Positions 55,448 to 63,831 of a DNA stretch of 64,000 nucleotides are shown here, piece by piece. The DNA lies in the NCBI RefSeq assembly GCF_900176035.1, contig NZ_FWWT01000012.1, positions 1 to 64,000 on the forward strand, read 5' to 3'. This stretch comes from Desulfonispora thiosulfatigenes DSM 11270. Its GTDB lineage: Bacteria; Bacillota; Peptococcia; Peptococcales; Desulfonisporaceae. Below the pieces are notes generated by a model that worked only from the letters and a program-made list of their open reading frames with translations, did no database searches and was not told the origin of the DNA. The position numbers and the translations under genes were made by a program. Positions within the stretch are counted from its first letter, which is position 1; each line of letters starts with the position of its first letter.

Positions 55448-55534
55448 TCAACCCTCCATTACAATGCAAATACCTCCACCACCAAAAATCATAACCATAA
55501 TAAAAAATGCCATGATTCCTAATACCTTTTTCAT
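55448..55534 (-). CDS. Candidate 28-aa membrane microprotein
   Basis: An ATG-started frame of 28 codons giving a single hydrophobic helix with a GGGG stretch, ending in a TGA that overlaps the ribosome binding site of the 106-aa gene, so coupling is possible. Its own ribosome binding site is weak, and the IS3-type element ends only 14 bp upstream, which may have removed its natural promoter. Confidence 0.4.
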   Translation of the reverse strand: MKKVLGIMAFFIMVMIFGGGGICIVMEG

Positions 55535-55579
55535 ATTATGGACTTGAGTCAATATTTTAAACACAAAAAATAAGATATT

Positions 55580-56454
55580 TCATGCAACTGATTTTTCAAA
55601 TTCATCAGGAGTCATAAATCCTATACTTCCATGAATTCGATTTCTGTTATACCAGCCTTCTATATATTCAAATAAAGCTAATTTTGCTTGTTCAAAGCTT
55701 AAATATGTTTTTTGGTAAACTTCTTCCTTTTTTAAAATTGAGTGAAAAGATTCTATCACTGCATTATCATAGGGGTTTCCTTTTGCGCTGTAAGAACGTC
55801 TGACATTATATTTATCAGTAGTTTCTAGATAGCTTGAACTAAGGTACTGACTGCCGCGGTCTGTGTGTATTATTACATCCCTTGGAGTTCCTTGACTGAG
55901 CATAGCATTATGTAGTGCATCGGTAACAATTTTCGAGTCCATGGAGCGACTAAATTCATAACCAATAATTTTATGTGAAGCTAAATCCATTATAGAAGCT
56001 AGATAGCACCAGCCATCACTTAAAGTATGAATATAAGTAATATCAGCTACCCATTTCTGATTAATTGTCTGTGCTTTAAAATCTTGTTTTAATAGGTTAG
56101 GTAAATTTTTTTCTTCAGGTTTTGAACTTTGAGGACGAAACTTCTTAAAAACCACAGCAAATAAACCTAAGTTTTTCATAAAACGCCCGATTCGCTTTAA
56201 ACTAGGAGTTAAGTTTAATAAATTTTCTTTTTCATAATTTCTCGTATTTTGGGAGCACCATAACGTCCTTTAGATTGGTCAAACATCCTTTGGATATGCT
56301 CTTTAATTACTTTACTTTCTAATGAACGTTTTGAAGGTTTAACCTGTTTTAAGGCATAAAAAGAACTTCTTGAAAGACCTAAATCCTTACATATACTTTT
56401 AACGGGAAATATTTCTCCTAATTTATTTGCAGTCTCGAATAAGTTAGATCTACT
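55580..56454 (-). pseudogene. IS3-family transposase orfB (DDE integrase), frameshifted
   Basis: The last 199 codons (55580-56179) are intact and encode the rve/DDE core: WVADITYIHT (first Asp), HTDRGSQYLS (second Asp) and NAVIESFHSILKKE (Glu), ending in GSIGFMTPDEFEKSVA. Upstream the frame reads ...GRYGAPKIREIMKK and then shifts at about 56232 into ENLLNLTPSLKRIGRFMKNLG, so the protein is broken. An HTH_21-type N-terminal part is readable up to about 56460. Confidence 0.88.
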
Positions 56455-56732
56455 TACTTTTTGGCTAATATGGCCATAGCCTTTTTTAATATTTCGTTCT
56501 CTTCTCGAAGTTTTGCCATTTCCTTTTGAAATGCTTTTATTTCCTGAGGAGTTACGGATTCATCAGTATCAACTTGTATAGGTGTAAGTTGCTTTACCCA
56601 TCTTTGGATTGTTGCAGCTGGGACGCCATATTCGCCTTCAAGACTTGCATAACTACGTTCCGCCTAATTGTAGATATCAACAATCATCTGCTTAAACTCT
56701 TGATTATATCTACTACTTTTACTTTTTTTCAT
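56454..56732 (-). pseudogene. IS3-family transposase orfA with a premature stop
   Basis: ATG at 56732 after a GGACGTG site. The frame reads MKKSKSSRYNQEFKQMIVDIYN, then TAG where a Gln codon is expected, then AERSYASLEGEYGVPAATIQRWV and a leucine-zipper-like QKEMAKLREENEILKKAMAILAKK to the TAA at 56454. A normal IS3 HTH protein but for the nonsense codon. Confidence 0.85.
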
Positions 56733-56953
56733 AATAGACACGTCCTTTCAAATATTTATATTATATCTCACTTTTCGTGTCTATGTTTTTATACTAACAC
56801 TAAAAGGCTTCTTGTCACTAGTATAGACGAATGTCCAGAACATATTAATGATCGTATTTAGTTTACTCACTGGGAAATAATTTTTTATATGTAATATTAA
56901 AATATATATAGTTAATACTAATATTAAGACATTTATTTTTCGAGGTACTTATC

Positions 56954-57373
56954 ATGAATATTCTCTCCCCAATTGAAATAGCTTATATTGCTGGCATCAT
57001 TGATGGTGAAGGAACTATAACCTTAACTACGCATAAAAAGGGCTGTTATCCTTCTCCAACTATTACCGTTGCATCTTCAGATTATGAATTAATTTCTTGG
57101 TTGAAAAAAACTATAAATGCTGGTCAAATTATTAAAAAGAAAAATTATAATCCTGATAAACACAAGGATTCTTGGTCATATGTCCTTAAATATAATAATG
57201 TATTAACATTGTTAGAATATATTGAGCCATATTTAGTTATTGTAAACAAAAAGAAAAGAGCAGAACTTATTTTAAATGAATATAAAAAGTTAACACCTAG
57301 AAATGGAAGATATTCAGAAGAAACTTTAAATCAAAAAGGACTTTTTTATAAAAAATTTATGGAATTAAATTAA
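56954..57373 (+). CDS. LAGLIDADG homing endonuclease (single-motif)
   Basis: 139 aa, intact. The N-terminal IAYIAGIIDGEGTITL is a LAGLIDADG helix with the catalytic acidic residue in DGEG; with only one motif it should act as a homodimer. SWLKKTINAGQIIKKKN and SWSYVLKYNNVLTLLEYIEPYLVIVNKKKRAEL follow the family pattern. GAGGT precedes the ATG. It lies outside, downstream of and convergent with the intron-containing ssrA gene, sharing the terminator at 57372-57404. A decayed relative is at 50758-50940. Its target is probably, but not provably, the ssrA intron site. Confidence 0.9.
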   Translation: MNILSPIEIAYIAGIIDGEGTITLTTHKKGCYPSPTITVASSDYELISWLKKTINAGQIIKKKNYNPDKHKDSWSYVLKYNNVLTLLEYIEPYLVIVNKKKRAELILNEYKKLTPRNGRYSEETLNQKGLFYKKFMELN

Positions 57374-57404
57374 AAAGTACTTAGCCAATGCTAAGTACTT
57401 TTTT
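57372..57404. terminator. Bidirectional terminator shared by ssrA and the endonuclease gene
   Basis: AAAAAGTACTTAGC-CAAT-GCTAAGTACTTTTTT. It starts at the endonuclease stop codon and ends two bases from the CCA end of tmRNA. Confidence 0.9.
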
Positions 57405-57406
57405 AA

Positions 57407-58032
57407 TGGTGGAGGTGAGGGGACGTATTAATCCTATATTTCTATAGGTACTGACTATATCTTTAGCTCTTTGAGCTATCTGGCGTATTATGAAAGCTAT
57501 ATTCTTTTAACCTTTTAACCTTTTAACTTTCATCCTAGTACTCCATGTTCTTATGAATTTAGGAGCCTATAAGTCGATACAGAGCTGTAAGCTTTCGCCT
57601 CATACTCCTCGGTATTGCCATATCCATATAGGACTTAGGTTTCACCGATCAAGCCAAATTTTCCACTATCTGTCACCAGATAGGGCGACTCTATTTGAAT
57701 CGAACCCCTGTCCGAAGGACCAGCCACTTGAGCATCTACGAGTGTAGTTTGTGTTTTAGATTTCGCCTTTTATACTCCCACAAACAGGATTATAAAAGAC
57801 TAGCTATGTTAGTTTCCCCATTAAGCTACACAGCACTCACTTAAGGGTAGCCCGCTAAATTGGCCCCCTATCCTACACCGCAGGCGCAGTAGGTAGGAGG
57901 TTAACTGCTACTAGGCAGCTAAAGCGTAATCGTTTTTAGCATTTATAACTTGTGCACCGTTTAACGAGTAAATGCAATCTCGACTCGCTTCTCAAGCCAC
58001 CGAACATCCCCCGTCGAAGCCATTACACCCCC
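57407..58032 (-). ncRNA. ssrA: tmRNA (ssrA) interrupted by a group I intron
   Basis: Minus strand. The 5' end GGGGGTG (58032-58026) pairs with CACCTCC before the encoded ACCA (57417-57407) to form the acceptor stem. The tag frame runs from a GCA resume codon and ends in KNDYALAA-stop (likely tag AQVINAKNDYALAA). The T-arm is split: the 5' exon ends at AGGGGTTCGAT (57699), and the 3' exon TCCCCT starts at 57423; joined they give a perfect 5-bp T-stem with a TTCGATT loop. It follows smpB on the same strand. Without splicing the tRNA-like domain could not form. Confidence 0.95.
57424..57698 (-). other. Group I intron in the tmRNA T-loop
   Basis: 275 nt, no internal ORF. P1 is readable: exon CGAU plus intron UC pairs with the guide GAGUCG (57691-57686), placing a U-G wobble exactly at the 5' splice site. 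The last intron base (57424) is G, as required. AAAGATATAGTC (57464-57453) is the conserved P7/J8-7-type block, and GGCAATACCGAGG is P4-like. Group I introns at this tmRNA site have been reported from some Firmicutes; subgroup and activity need modelling. Confidence 0.92.
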
Positions 58033-58042
58033 ATGTTGGATG

Positions 58043-58513
58043 CTAAAAACTCGAAAGTCTTCTATCCTTCATGGCTTTGTCAATATCTCTTTGGGCAGAT
58101 TTCTTAGCGGCATCTTCTCGCTTGTCATATAGTTTTTTACCTTTTGCTAAGGCTATTTTCACTTTAGCTATACCTCGAGTAAAATAAACTTGTAAGGGCA
58201 CTAAAGTTAGACCTTCTTGCTTAGTTTGACCTAAGAGCCTCATTATTTCTTTTTTATGCATTAATAGTTTTCGTCTGCGTAAAGGTTCTACATTATAACG
58301 ATTACCTTGTTCATAAGGACTAATATGCATATTAGAAATAAACATCTCACCATCAATAACTTCGGCATAACTATCTTTTAAGTTTGCTTTACCTTGTCTT
58401 AAAGACTTAACCTCGGTTCCTTTTAGCTCCATACCAGCTTCAAAGGTTTCTAAAATATGATAGTCATGTCTTGCTTTTCTATTGTCTATAACAACTTTGC
58501 CATTACTCATCAT
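58043..58513 (-). CDS. smpB: SsrA-binding protein
   Basis: About 156 aa from the ATG at 58513, preceded by AAAGGT; the open frame extends 16 codons further to 58561, making an atypical N-terminus. SmpB motifs: [69 protein letters not shown], and a basic C-terminal tail ([22 protein letters not shown]) that enters the ribosomal A site. Binds tmRNA, encoded 11 bp downstream. Confidence 0.96.
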   Translation of the reverse strand: MMSNGKVVIDNRKARHDYHILETFEAGMELKGTEVKSLRQGKANLKDSYAEVIDGEMFISNMHISPYEQGNRYNVEPLRRRKLLMHKKEIMRLLGQTKQEGLTLVPLQVYFTRGIAKVKIALAKGKKLYDKREDAAKKSAQRDIDKAMKDRRLSSF

Positions 58514-58651
58514 TATCACAACCTTTGAGCCTAAGGATAAAACAAACCCTGTACTAGCCAAAATCAGAGCTGTCAGGGTTTATAATTTTAACATAATATA
58601 TTGTGCTAAACAAGATGCTATACTTGAATTATACCAAATTTCTTACAAATG

Positions 58652-60784
58652 TCAATTGCTTTGCTCAATTAATTCAAAATCAATCTTTCGATCTTCCATA
58701 TTTACACGAGTTAATAATACCTCTACCTCTTGGCCAATGCGATATGTTTTTTTCGTATGCTCCCCTAATAAAGAAAGATCTCTATCATTAAAAATATAAA
58801 AATCATCTGTTAATGTTGAAACATGGACAAGTCCTTCAACAGAATTTTCAAGTTCTACAAATAATCCGAAAGAAGTTACACTACTAATATTTCCTTTAAA
58901 CTCTTGTCCTTCAAATTGTTTCATATATTCTACCTTTTTAAGGTCTACGCTTTCTCTTTCTGCATCTTCAGCGATACGCTCACGAAGTGAAGATTGATCA
59001 GCATAATAATTTACCTTTTTCTTTAGTTTAGCTAATCTACTTTTGTCTAATTTATTTTCTTTCTTTATCATTTCTTTTATGATTCGATGAATTGCAAGGT
59101 CTGGGTAACGCCTAATAGGAGACGTAAAATGGCTATAATATTTTGAAGCTAATCCAAAGTGCCCTAGAGCATCAGCAGCATAACGCGCGTGTTGCATAGA
59201 GCGTAATACCACCGTATTTATAACCCTTTTCTCTGGCTTGTCTTCTACGAGATCGATAATTTCTTGAAAAGCTTTAGGATGTATTTCATTATTTACACCT
59301 TTTAAATTATAGCCAAATACATTTAAAATTCCATTAAGCTCAGCTATATCTTCAAAATTAGGTTCTTCATGGATTCTATATAAGAATGGTACTTCTAACC
59401 AGAAATAACGTTCAGCTACTGTTTCATTGGCACAAATCATGAATTCTTCAATAATTTGTTCAGCAATAGTACTTCTTCTTAAAATAATTTCAATTGGTTT
59501 GCCATCTTCATCAAGTTTCACTTTACTTTCTGGGAAATCAAAATTAATTGATCCTCTTCTGGTTCTTTTTTCTTGGAGAATACGGCAAAGTTTTTCCATT
59601 TCCTTAAATGTTGCTACATAATCTTGATATCTAGTAATTAGCTCTTGATCATCCTCTACTAAAATCTTATAAACATCTCCATAGGTCAATCTTTCTTTGA
59701 CATTAATTATTGATTCACAAATTTCATGTGATACTACATTTCCTTTATCATCAATGTCCATAAAACAAGTCATAGCTAATCTATCTTCATTTGCATTTAA
59801 GCTACATATTCCATTAGATAATCGTACAGGTAACATAGGTATTACTCGGTCGACTAAATAGACACTTGTAGCCCTAGCTATTGCTTCTTTATCTATTACA
59901 GAATCCTCAGGTACATAGTGACCAACATCGGCAATATGTACGCCTAAACGTCTTAAACCATTAGCTAATATTTCTAAAGACACGGCATCATCTAAATCCT
60001 TAGCATCTGCTCCATCAATGGTTACCAATGGAAGATCTCTTAAATCCCTTCTACCTTCTTTATCTATATCAGGTATATTTAAAGAAATTTTTTCGGCCTT
60101 TTCCATAACCTCTGGTGGAAACCTTTCTGGTAATTGATGTTTTTTAATAATAGAAAGGATGTCCACTCCTGGGCTACCTTTATATCCTAAAATAGAAACT
60201 ACTCTACCTTCAGGATTTCTTCTTTTTTCTGGCCATTTAATTACCTCAATTACAACTTTCATTCCGTCTTTAGCACCAGCAAAGTCTTCTTTACTGATAA
60301 AAAAGTCATAACCTAAACGATTATCATCTGGTACCACAAAACCAAAATGCTTATTGTTTTCAAAGGTCCCTACGACTTGTTTATTTGCTCTTTCTGTTAT
60401 TCTGATTACTTCGCCTTCTGGTTTTTTTCCAGGTCCTCTACTTTTATGCATTCTTACAATTACTCTATCATTATGCATAGCACCATCTAAGTCTTGGCTT
60501 TTTACATATACATCACCTTGGTCAGGATCATCTGGAATTAAAAAAGCAAATCCTTTAGAATGACCTTGCAATCTTCCTGTAACTAAATTCATTAACTTTG
60601 GTAAAGCATATCGATCCTTTCTAGTAACAATTATTTCACCTTGTGCTTCCATATCATCTAAGTTTTTAATAAATTCATCTAAGTCCTTTTTTTCTACTCC
60701 AAAATGTGAAACTAATTCTTCTCTAGTTAAAGGATGATATACAGCGGTTGCCATAAAATCTAGTATTTCTTCTCGTTTTGTCAT
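58652..60784 (-). CDS. rnr: Ribonuclease R
   Basis: 710 aa from the ATG at 60784 (GGAGGT upstream; the frame opens at 60796). Order: N-terminal winged-helix (TREELVSHFGVEKKDLDEF), two cold-shock domains (GRLQGHSKGFAFLIPDD, GTFENNKHFGFVVPDD), RNB catalytic domain (DGADAKDLDDAVSLE with the metal-binding Asp residues; HIADVGHYVPEDS), and C-terminal S1 domain (GNISSVTSFGLFVELENSVEGLVHVSTL). It degrades structured RNA and non-stop mRNAs; adjacency to smpB-ssrA fits the ribosome-rescue pathway. Confidence 0.97.
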   Translation of the reverse strand: MTKREEILDFMATAVYHPLTREELVSHFGVEKKDLDEFIKNLDDMEAQGEIIVTRKDRYALPKLMNLVTGRLQGHSKGFAFLIPDDPDQGDVYVKSQDLDGAMHNDRVIVRMHKSRGPGKKPEGEVIRITERANKQVVGTFENNKHFGFVVPDDNRLGYDFFISKEDFAGAKDGMKVVIEVIKWPEKRRNPEGRVVSILGYKGSPGVDILSIIKKHQLPERFPPEVMEKAEKISLNIPDIDKEGRRDLRDLPLVTIDGADAKDLDDAVSLEILANGLRRLGVHIADVGHYVPEDSVIDKEAIARATSVYLVDRVIPMLPVRLSNGICSLNANEDRLAMTCFMDIDDKGNVVSHEICESIINVKERLTYGDVYKILVEDDQELITRYQDYVATFKEMEKLCRILQEKRTRRGSINFDFPESKVKLDEDGKPIEIILRRSTIAEQIIEEFMICANETVAERYFWLEVPFLYRIHEEPNFEDIAELNGILNVFGYNLKGVNNEIHPKAFQEIIDLVEDKPEKRVINTVVLRSMQHARYAADALGHFGLASKYYSHFTSPIRRYPDLAIHRIIKEMIKKENKLDKSRLAKLKKKVNYYADQSSLRERIAEDAERESVDLKKVEYMKQFEGQEFKGNISSVTSFGLFVELENSVEGLVHVSTLTDDFYIFNDRDLSLLGEHTKKTYRIGQEVEVLLTRVNMEDRKIDFELIEQSN

Positions 60785-60842
60785 ACTAACCTCCATATAT
60801 GGATATTTTACAGTAGTATTTATATCTTACCCGTAAATATTA

Positions 60843-61394
60843 CTATAATCCCAAATCTTGATGAATTTCTTGCATAGATTTTAAACCTATGGTAATAAAT
60901 TCATCTAAGGATAGATTTATTTCTCGGCAAGCTGCTATTTGAATTCTACTTGCCCCTTTAGCAAAGCCTTTTTCATCAAATCTTCTTTTTAAAAAATCTA
61001 AGTCAATAGCATTTAAACCTTTCTCCTTTTTAATTAAAGCACCTGCAACTATTAATCCCGTTAAAGGATCCGTACAGTAAAGTGCCTTATCTAATTGATT
61101 TTTTCTTTCTACGCCTGTCATTTCATTATGTGCTTCAATTGCGTGAATTATTTCAGAATCGACATCTTTTTCTTTCAACATCTTAGCCCCAAGTAGTCCA
61201 TGTTCAAATGGATCTGTCATGGTTAAATTATAATCAATATCATGTAATAATCCTGCAAGACCCCACTTTTCTTCATCTTCACTAAAGTGTCTAGCTAAAC
61301 CTTTCATTACAGCCTCGCATGCGAGCATATGGTTAATTAAGTTTTTATTATTAACATTTAACTTTACTAATTCTAACGCTTCTTGTCTTTGCAT
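60843..61394 (-). CDS. HD-domain (HDIG-type) hydrolase
   Basis: 183 aa. Metal-binding motif LAGLLHDIDYNLT (HD) with an upstream His in NHMLACEAVMKG and downstream EHGLLGA / HAIEAHNE His residues, as in HDIG proteins that cleave phosphate esters or nucleotides. 59 bp upstream of rnr, same strand. Substrate unknown. Confidence 0.88.
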   Translation of the reverse strand: MQRQEALELVKLNVNNKNLINHMLACEAVMKGLARHFSEDEEKWGLAGLLHDIDYNLTMTDPFEHGLLGAKMLKEKDVDSEIIHAIEAHNEMTGVERKNQLDKALYCTDPLTGLIVAGALIKKEKGLNAIDLDFLKRRFDEKGFAKGASRIQIAACREINLSLDEFITIGLKSMQEIHQDLGL

Positions 61395-61409
61395 TTTAAT
61401 CTTTCCTTT

Positions 61410-61826
61410 CTAGCAATTTTCAAAATCTTTTAAATCTCCCATAATCATAAACCTTGCCATTGTTTCAGCTGCAATCTTTCCATTTGGCAAAATAGCCTTA
61501 CCCTCAAGATCGACAACCTTTTTTCTCTCATTTATTATTTTAGATTCATATCTTATCTTTTCACCAATAGGAACCTGTTCTCTAAAACGTATTTCCATAC
61601 GTGCTGTCACACCAAAAAAACCTAATGAGTTTACACTTCTAGACATTAATTCATCTAAAATAGTTGTTATTAAACCTCCATGCATTATCCCGGGATACCC
61701 TTGATGTTCTTCACTTGCTATGAATTCTGTAATTATTTTATTTCCTTCTTTAAAGAATTTTAACTTTAATCCTTTTACATTTCCTTCTCCACAGGCAAAA
61801 CACATATGATCATAATTAAAATCCAT
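61410..61826 (-). CDS. PaaI-family hotdog thioesterase
   Basis: 138 aa. MCFACGEGNVKGLKLKF at the N-terminus and YPGIMHGGLITTILDELMSRS (HGG with the acidic catalytic residue) place it in the PaaI/4HBT group with the CFxCGxxNPxGL-like prefix. 15 bp before the HD-domain gene, so probably co-transcribed. The acyl-CoA substrate is unknown. Confidence 0.88.
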   Translation of the reverse strand: MDFNYDHMCFACGEGNVKGLKLKFFKEGNKIITEFIASEEHQGYPGIMHGGLITTILDELMSRSVNSLGFFGVTARMEIRFREQVPIGEKIRYESKIINERKKVVDLEGKAILPNGKIAAETMARFMIMGDLKDFENC

Positions 61827-61964
61827 GATTTCCTCCTAGAACTTTATTTAGGTTAAGGTTCAATAAATACTTTATTTTTCCTTTAAATTATTCTACTTTT
61901 ACCCATAATCTTTATATGTAATCTAGCTCACTTTAGCTCTATTTATAATCTATCTTAAATTAAC

Positions 61965-62001
61965 AAAAAAAAGAGATAGAAAATTAAATTTCTATCTCTT
62001 T
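61965..62001. terminator. Terminator of the APC permease gene
   Basis: AAAGAGATAGAAA and TTTCTATCTCTTT arms with A/T runs, just after the permease stop (62025) on the minus strand. Confidence 0.88.
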
Positions 62002-62024
62002 ATGATTATTATTTTTCAGTATAT

Positions 62025-63461
62025 TTATTCACTTACAGGTTTTTCTCTTCCTAAAATCAAGTAATCTAATTCAGCTGTACTTAATTTATTGTACTCTTTA
62101 GTCTTAGCTAGATAGAATATAATTCCTAATGCTACCCAACCCACTAAAGCAATCCATGATGGTGTTGCCATAAATCCTGGGCTTCCTGGTACACATAATA
62201 ATAGTAGAAATGCGAATGAGAATAAACCACCTACTATACCCCACGCCTTAACACTACCTTTTTCTTTAGCTGTGATAGAAGTAGATGCTTTGCCAAACAC
62301 ATATGCACCAAAACAAGTATACATATATCCAAAGGTAGTTCCAAGTGCTGCCATGTCTACTACCCATACTATTGCCTGACGACCAAACCATGGTGCCAGT
62401 AATGCCATTATTCCCACAAACATAATTGCATTTGAAGGGGTTTTATGTTCAGGGTGAACGTAAACAAACCATTTTGGTAATATCTTTGCTCTAGCCATTC
62501 CAAATACTAGACGACTTGTTGCCATGAAGAATCCATTGATTCCTGTAAAGATACCCATACAAACTGCAGTTACTAAGAAAAATACGCCTGCTTTTCCAAG
62601 GATAGTTTCCATGGCTGTTCCTGTTGCCCATATATGATTTGCAGCTACTAATTCAGTCCAAGGATATACAACTGCCGTTGAAAGTAATACGATTACATAC
62701 ATTAAAGCTCCAAAGAAGATCGCCCAAAATATTAACGAGAAACTTTTCTCTGGAGGGAAATCATATTCCTCTGCTGCTTGTGGAATTGTATCAAACCCTA
62801 CGTACATCCACGGTGAGATAGCTACGATAGCTAAAATACTTGCTACCATGCCTTTATCTAATGCAAAAGCGGGGAACATATTAGCTACTGCAGTTTTAGA
62901 ACTAATAGCTGTTCCTCCACCGATTAAAAGTACAGATCCTACTAATAATCCTACCATTATTAGCTGTACCTTCCCCACATCTTTAACACCTTTAAAGTTA
63001 AAGAAACCAAATATTAAAATTGCAGCTGATGCTAACATGATTTCACCCATATACACATCATAGCCTGCCATCGTATATAAAAATCCTTGTTCAAAAAGAC
63101 CTGGTGCGATAAATTTTGCAAGGATTGCAAGTGCTGTTGCATTTAATGGTACGATACTTAAATAACCTAAGGTTAAAAACCAACCACATAAATATGCATG
63201 ATTACGGCCAAATGCTGTATAAGCATAAGCAAATTCTCCACCAGCTACTGGTAACTCTTTTACCATAAAACCATAACTTTTTGCAATCACTAACATGATT
63301 AGTCCACCTACAACAATCCCTATTGCTGCCCCAATAGGTCCAGACTTTGCCATTAAATCACTTGGTAAAATAAAACATCCAAAACCAATTATTGTCCCCA
63401 GGGCTATAGCCCATATATTAGCTGGTGATAGCGTTTTTTCCAGTTCGACTCTTTCACTCAT
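62025..63461 (-). CDS. APC-superfamily amino-acid/polyamine permease
   Basis: 478 aa with 12 TM segments. The N-terminal NIWAIALGTIIGFGCFILPSD carries the GxG substrate-binding turn of TM1 in APC transporters; VAGGEFAYAYTAFGRNHAYLCGW (TM3) and ISPWMYVGFDTIPQAAEEYDFPPEK (TM6 region) fit the same family. A close paralogue lies upstream on the same strand (63832 onward). Substrate not determinable. Confidence 0.92.
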   Translation of the reverse strand: MSERVELEKTLSPANIWAIALGTIIGFGCFILPSDLMAKSGPIGAAIGIVVGGLIMLVIAKSYGFMVKELPVAGGEFAYAYTAFGRNHAYLCGWFLTLGYLSIVPLNATALAILAKFIAPGLFEQGFLYTMAGYDVYMGEIMLASAAILIFGFFNFKGVKDVGKVQLIMVGLLVGSVLLIGGGTAISSKTAVANMFPAFALDKGMVASILAIVAISPWMYVGFDTIPQAAEEYDFPPEKSFSLIFWAIFFGALMYVIVLLSTAVVYPWTELVAANHIWATGTAMETILGKAGVFFLVTAVCMGIFTGINGFFMATSRLVFGMARAKILPKWFVYVHPEHKTPSNAIMFVGIMALLAPWFGRQAIVWVVDMAALGTTFGYMYTCFGAYVFGKASTSITAKEKGSVKAWGIVGGLFSFAFLLLLCVPGSPGFMATPSWIALVGWVALGIIFYLAKTKEYNKLSTAELDYLILGREKPVSE

Positions 63462-63743
63462 GATGTAACCTCCCTTTTAATATTTTATTTTCCAATAAAA
63501 AATGACTAAAATAATTTCAGATAAGGTTAAATATTCAAGTTACTGGTCTTTACTTGGTCATACCACCTCCCAGTTTTAAATACTACCTCCTTTCTTTGAT
63601 TAATTTTAAAAACAAACAATATTTTCAATTACCATAAGTAGTACAAGTAATATTTATCAAATTAATTGGTTTTTGGTTATATTTTATATAATATTAATTT
63701 ATCTCATAATTATGATAAATGTTTTTCTCTTAAAAATGTATGT
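63462..63743 (-). other. Leader region between tandem permease genes
   Basis: AT-rich gap. The minus strand shows AAGGAGGTAGTATT and GGGAGGTGGTATGACC about 115-150 nt before the gene, ribosome-binding-site-like boxes that are not followed by a credible gene (the second precedes only ATG ACC AAG TAA). No riboswitch was recognised. Confidence 0.4.
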
Positions 63744-63801
63744 AAAAAAGAGGCTACTCAAAATTGAAGTATTCTTCAATTTTGAGATAGTCTCTTTTTT
63801 T
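63744..63801. terminator. Terminator between tandem permease genes
   Basis: AAAAGAGGCTACTCAAAATTG pairs with CAATTTTGAGATAGTCTCTTTT (long, nearly perfect), followed by T-runs on both strands. It ends transcription of the upstream paralogue. Confidence 0.88.
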
Positions 63802-63831
63802 AGTTTTTAAGCCCTAGTTTCCGTGTGTTAG

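Larger units (their letters stand above)
55548..56798 (-). mobile_element. IS3-family insertion sequence (IS150-like), inactivated
   Basis: About 1.25 kb, bounded by degenerate terminal inverted repeats: minus-strand GTTAGTATAAAAACATAGAC at the right end (56798) and plus-strand GTCAATATTTTAAACACAAA at the left end (55548). It carries a two-frame transposase with a typical AAAAAAG slippage region. orfA has a nonsense codon and orfB a frameshift, so it cannot transpose on its own. Confidence 0.85.

Noticed and set aside
56526-56861. 111-aa plus-strand frame over the IS element
   Set aside because: It is antisense to transposase orfA, which has family motifs on the minus strand.
57553-57747. 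64-aa plus-strand frame within the intron
   Set aside because: It runs antisense to the intron core and tmRNA, with no ribosome binding site; intron structure explains the sequence.
57407-57780. Degenerate second tmRNA or integrated element duplicating the ssrA 3' end
   Set aside because: Only one CCA end and one split T-arm exist; joining the two halves gives a perfect tmRNA, so an intron explains it better. No integrase gene is nearby.
58513-58561. N-terminal extension of SmpB by 16 residues
   Set aside because: No SmpB homologue pattern covers it, and AAAGGT is placed for the downstream ATG.
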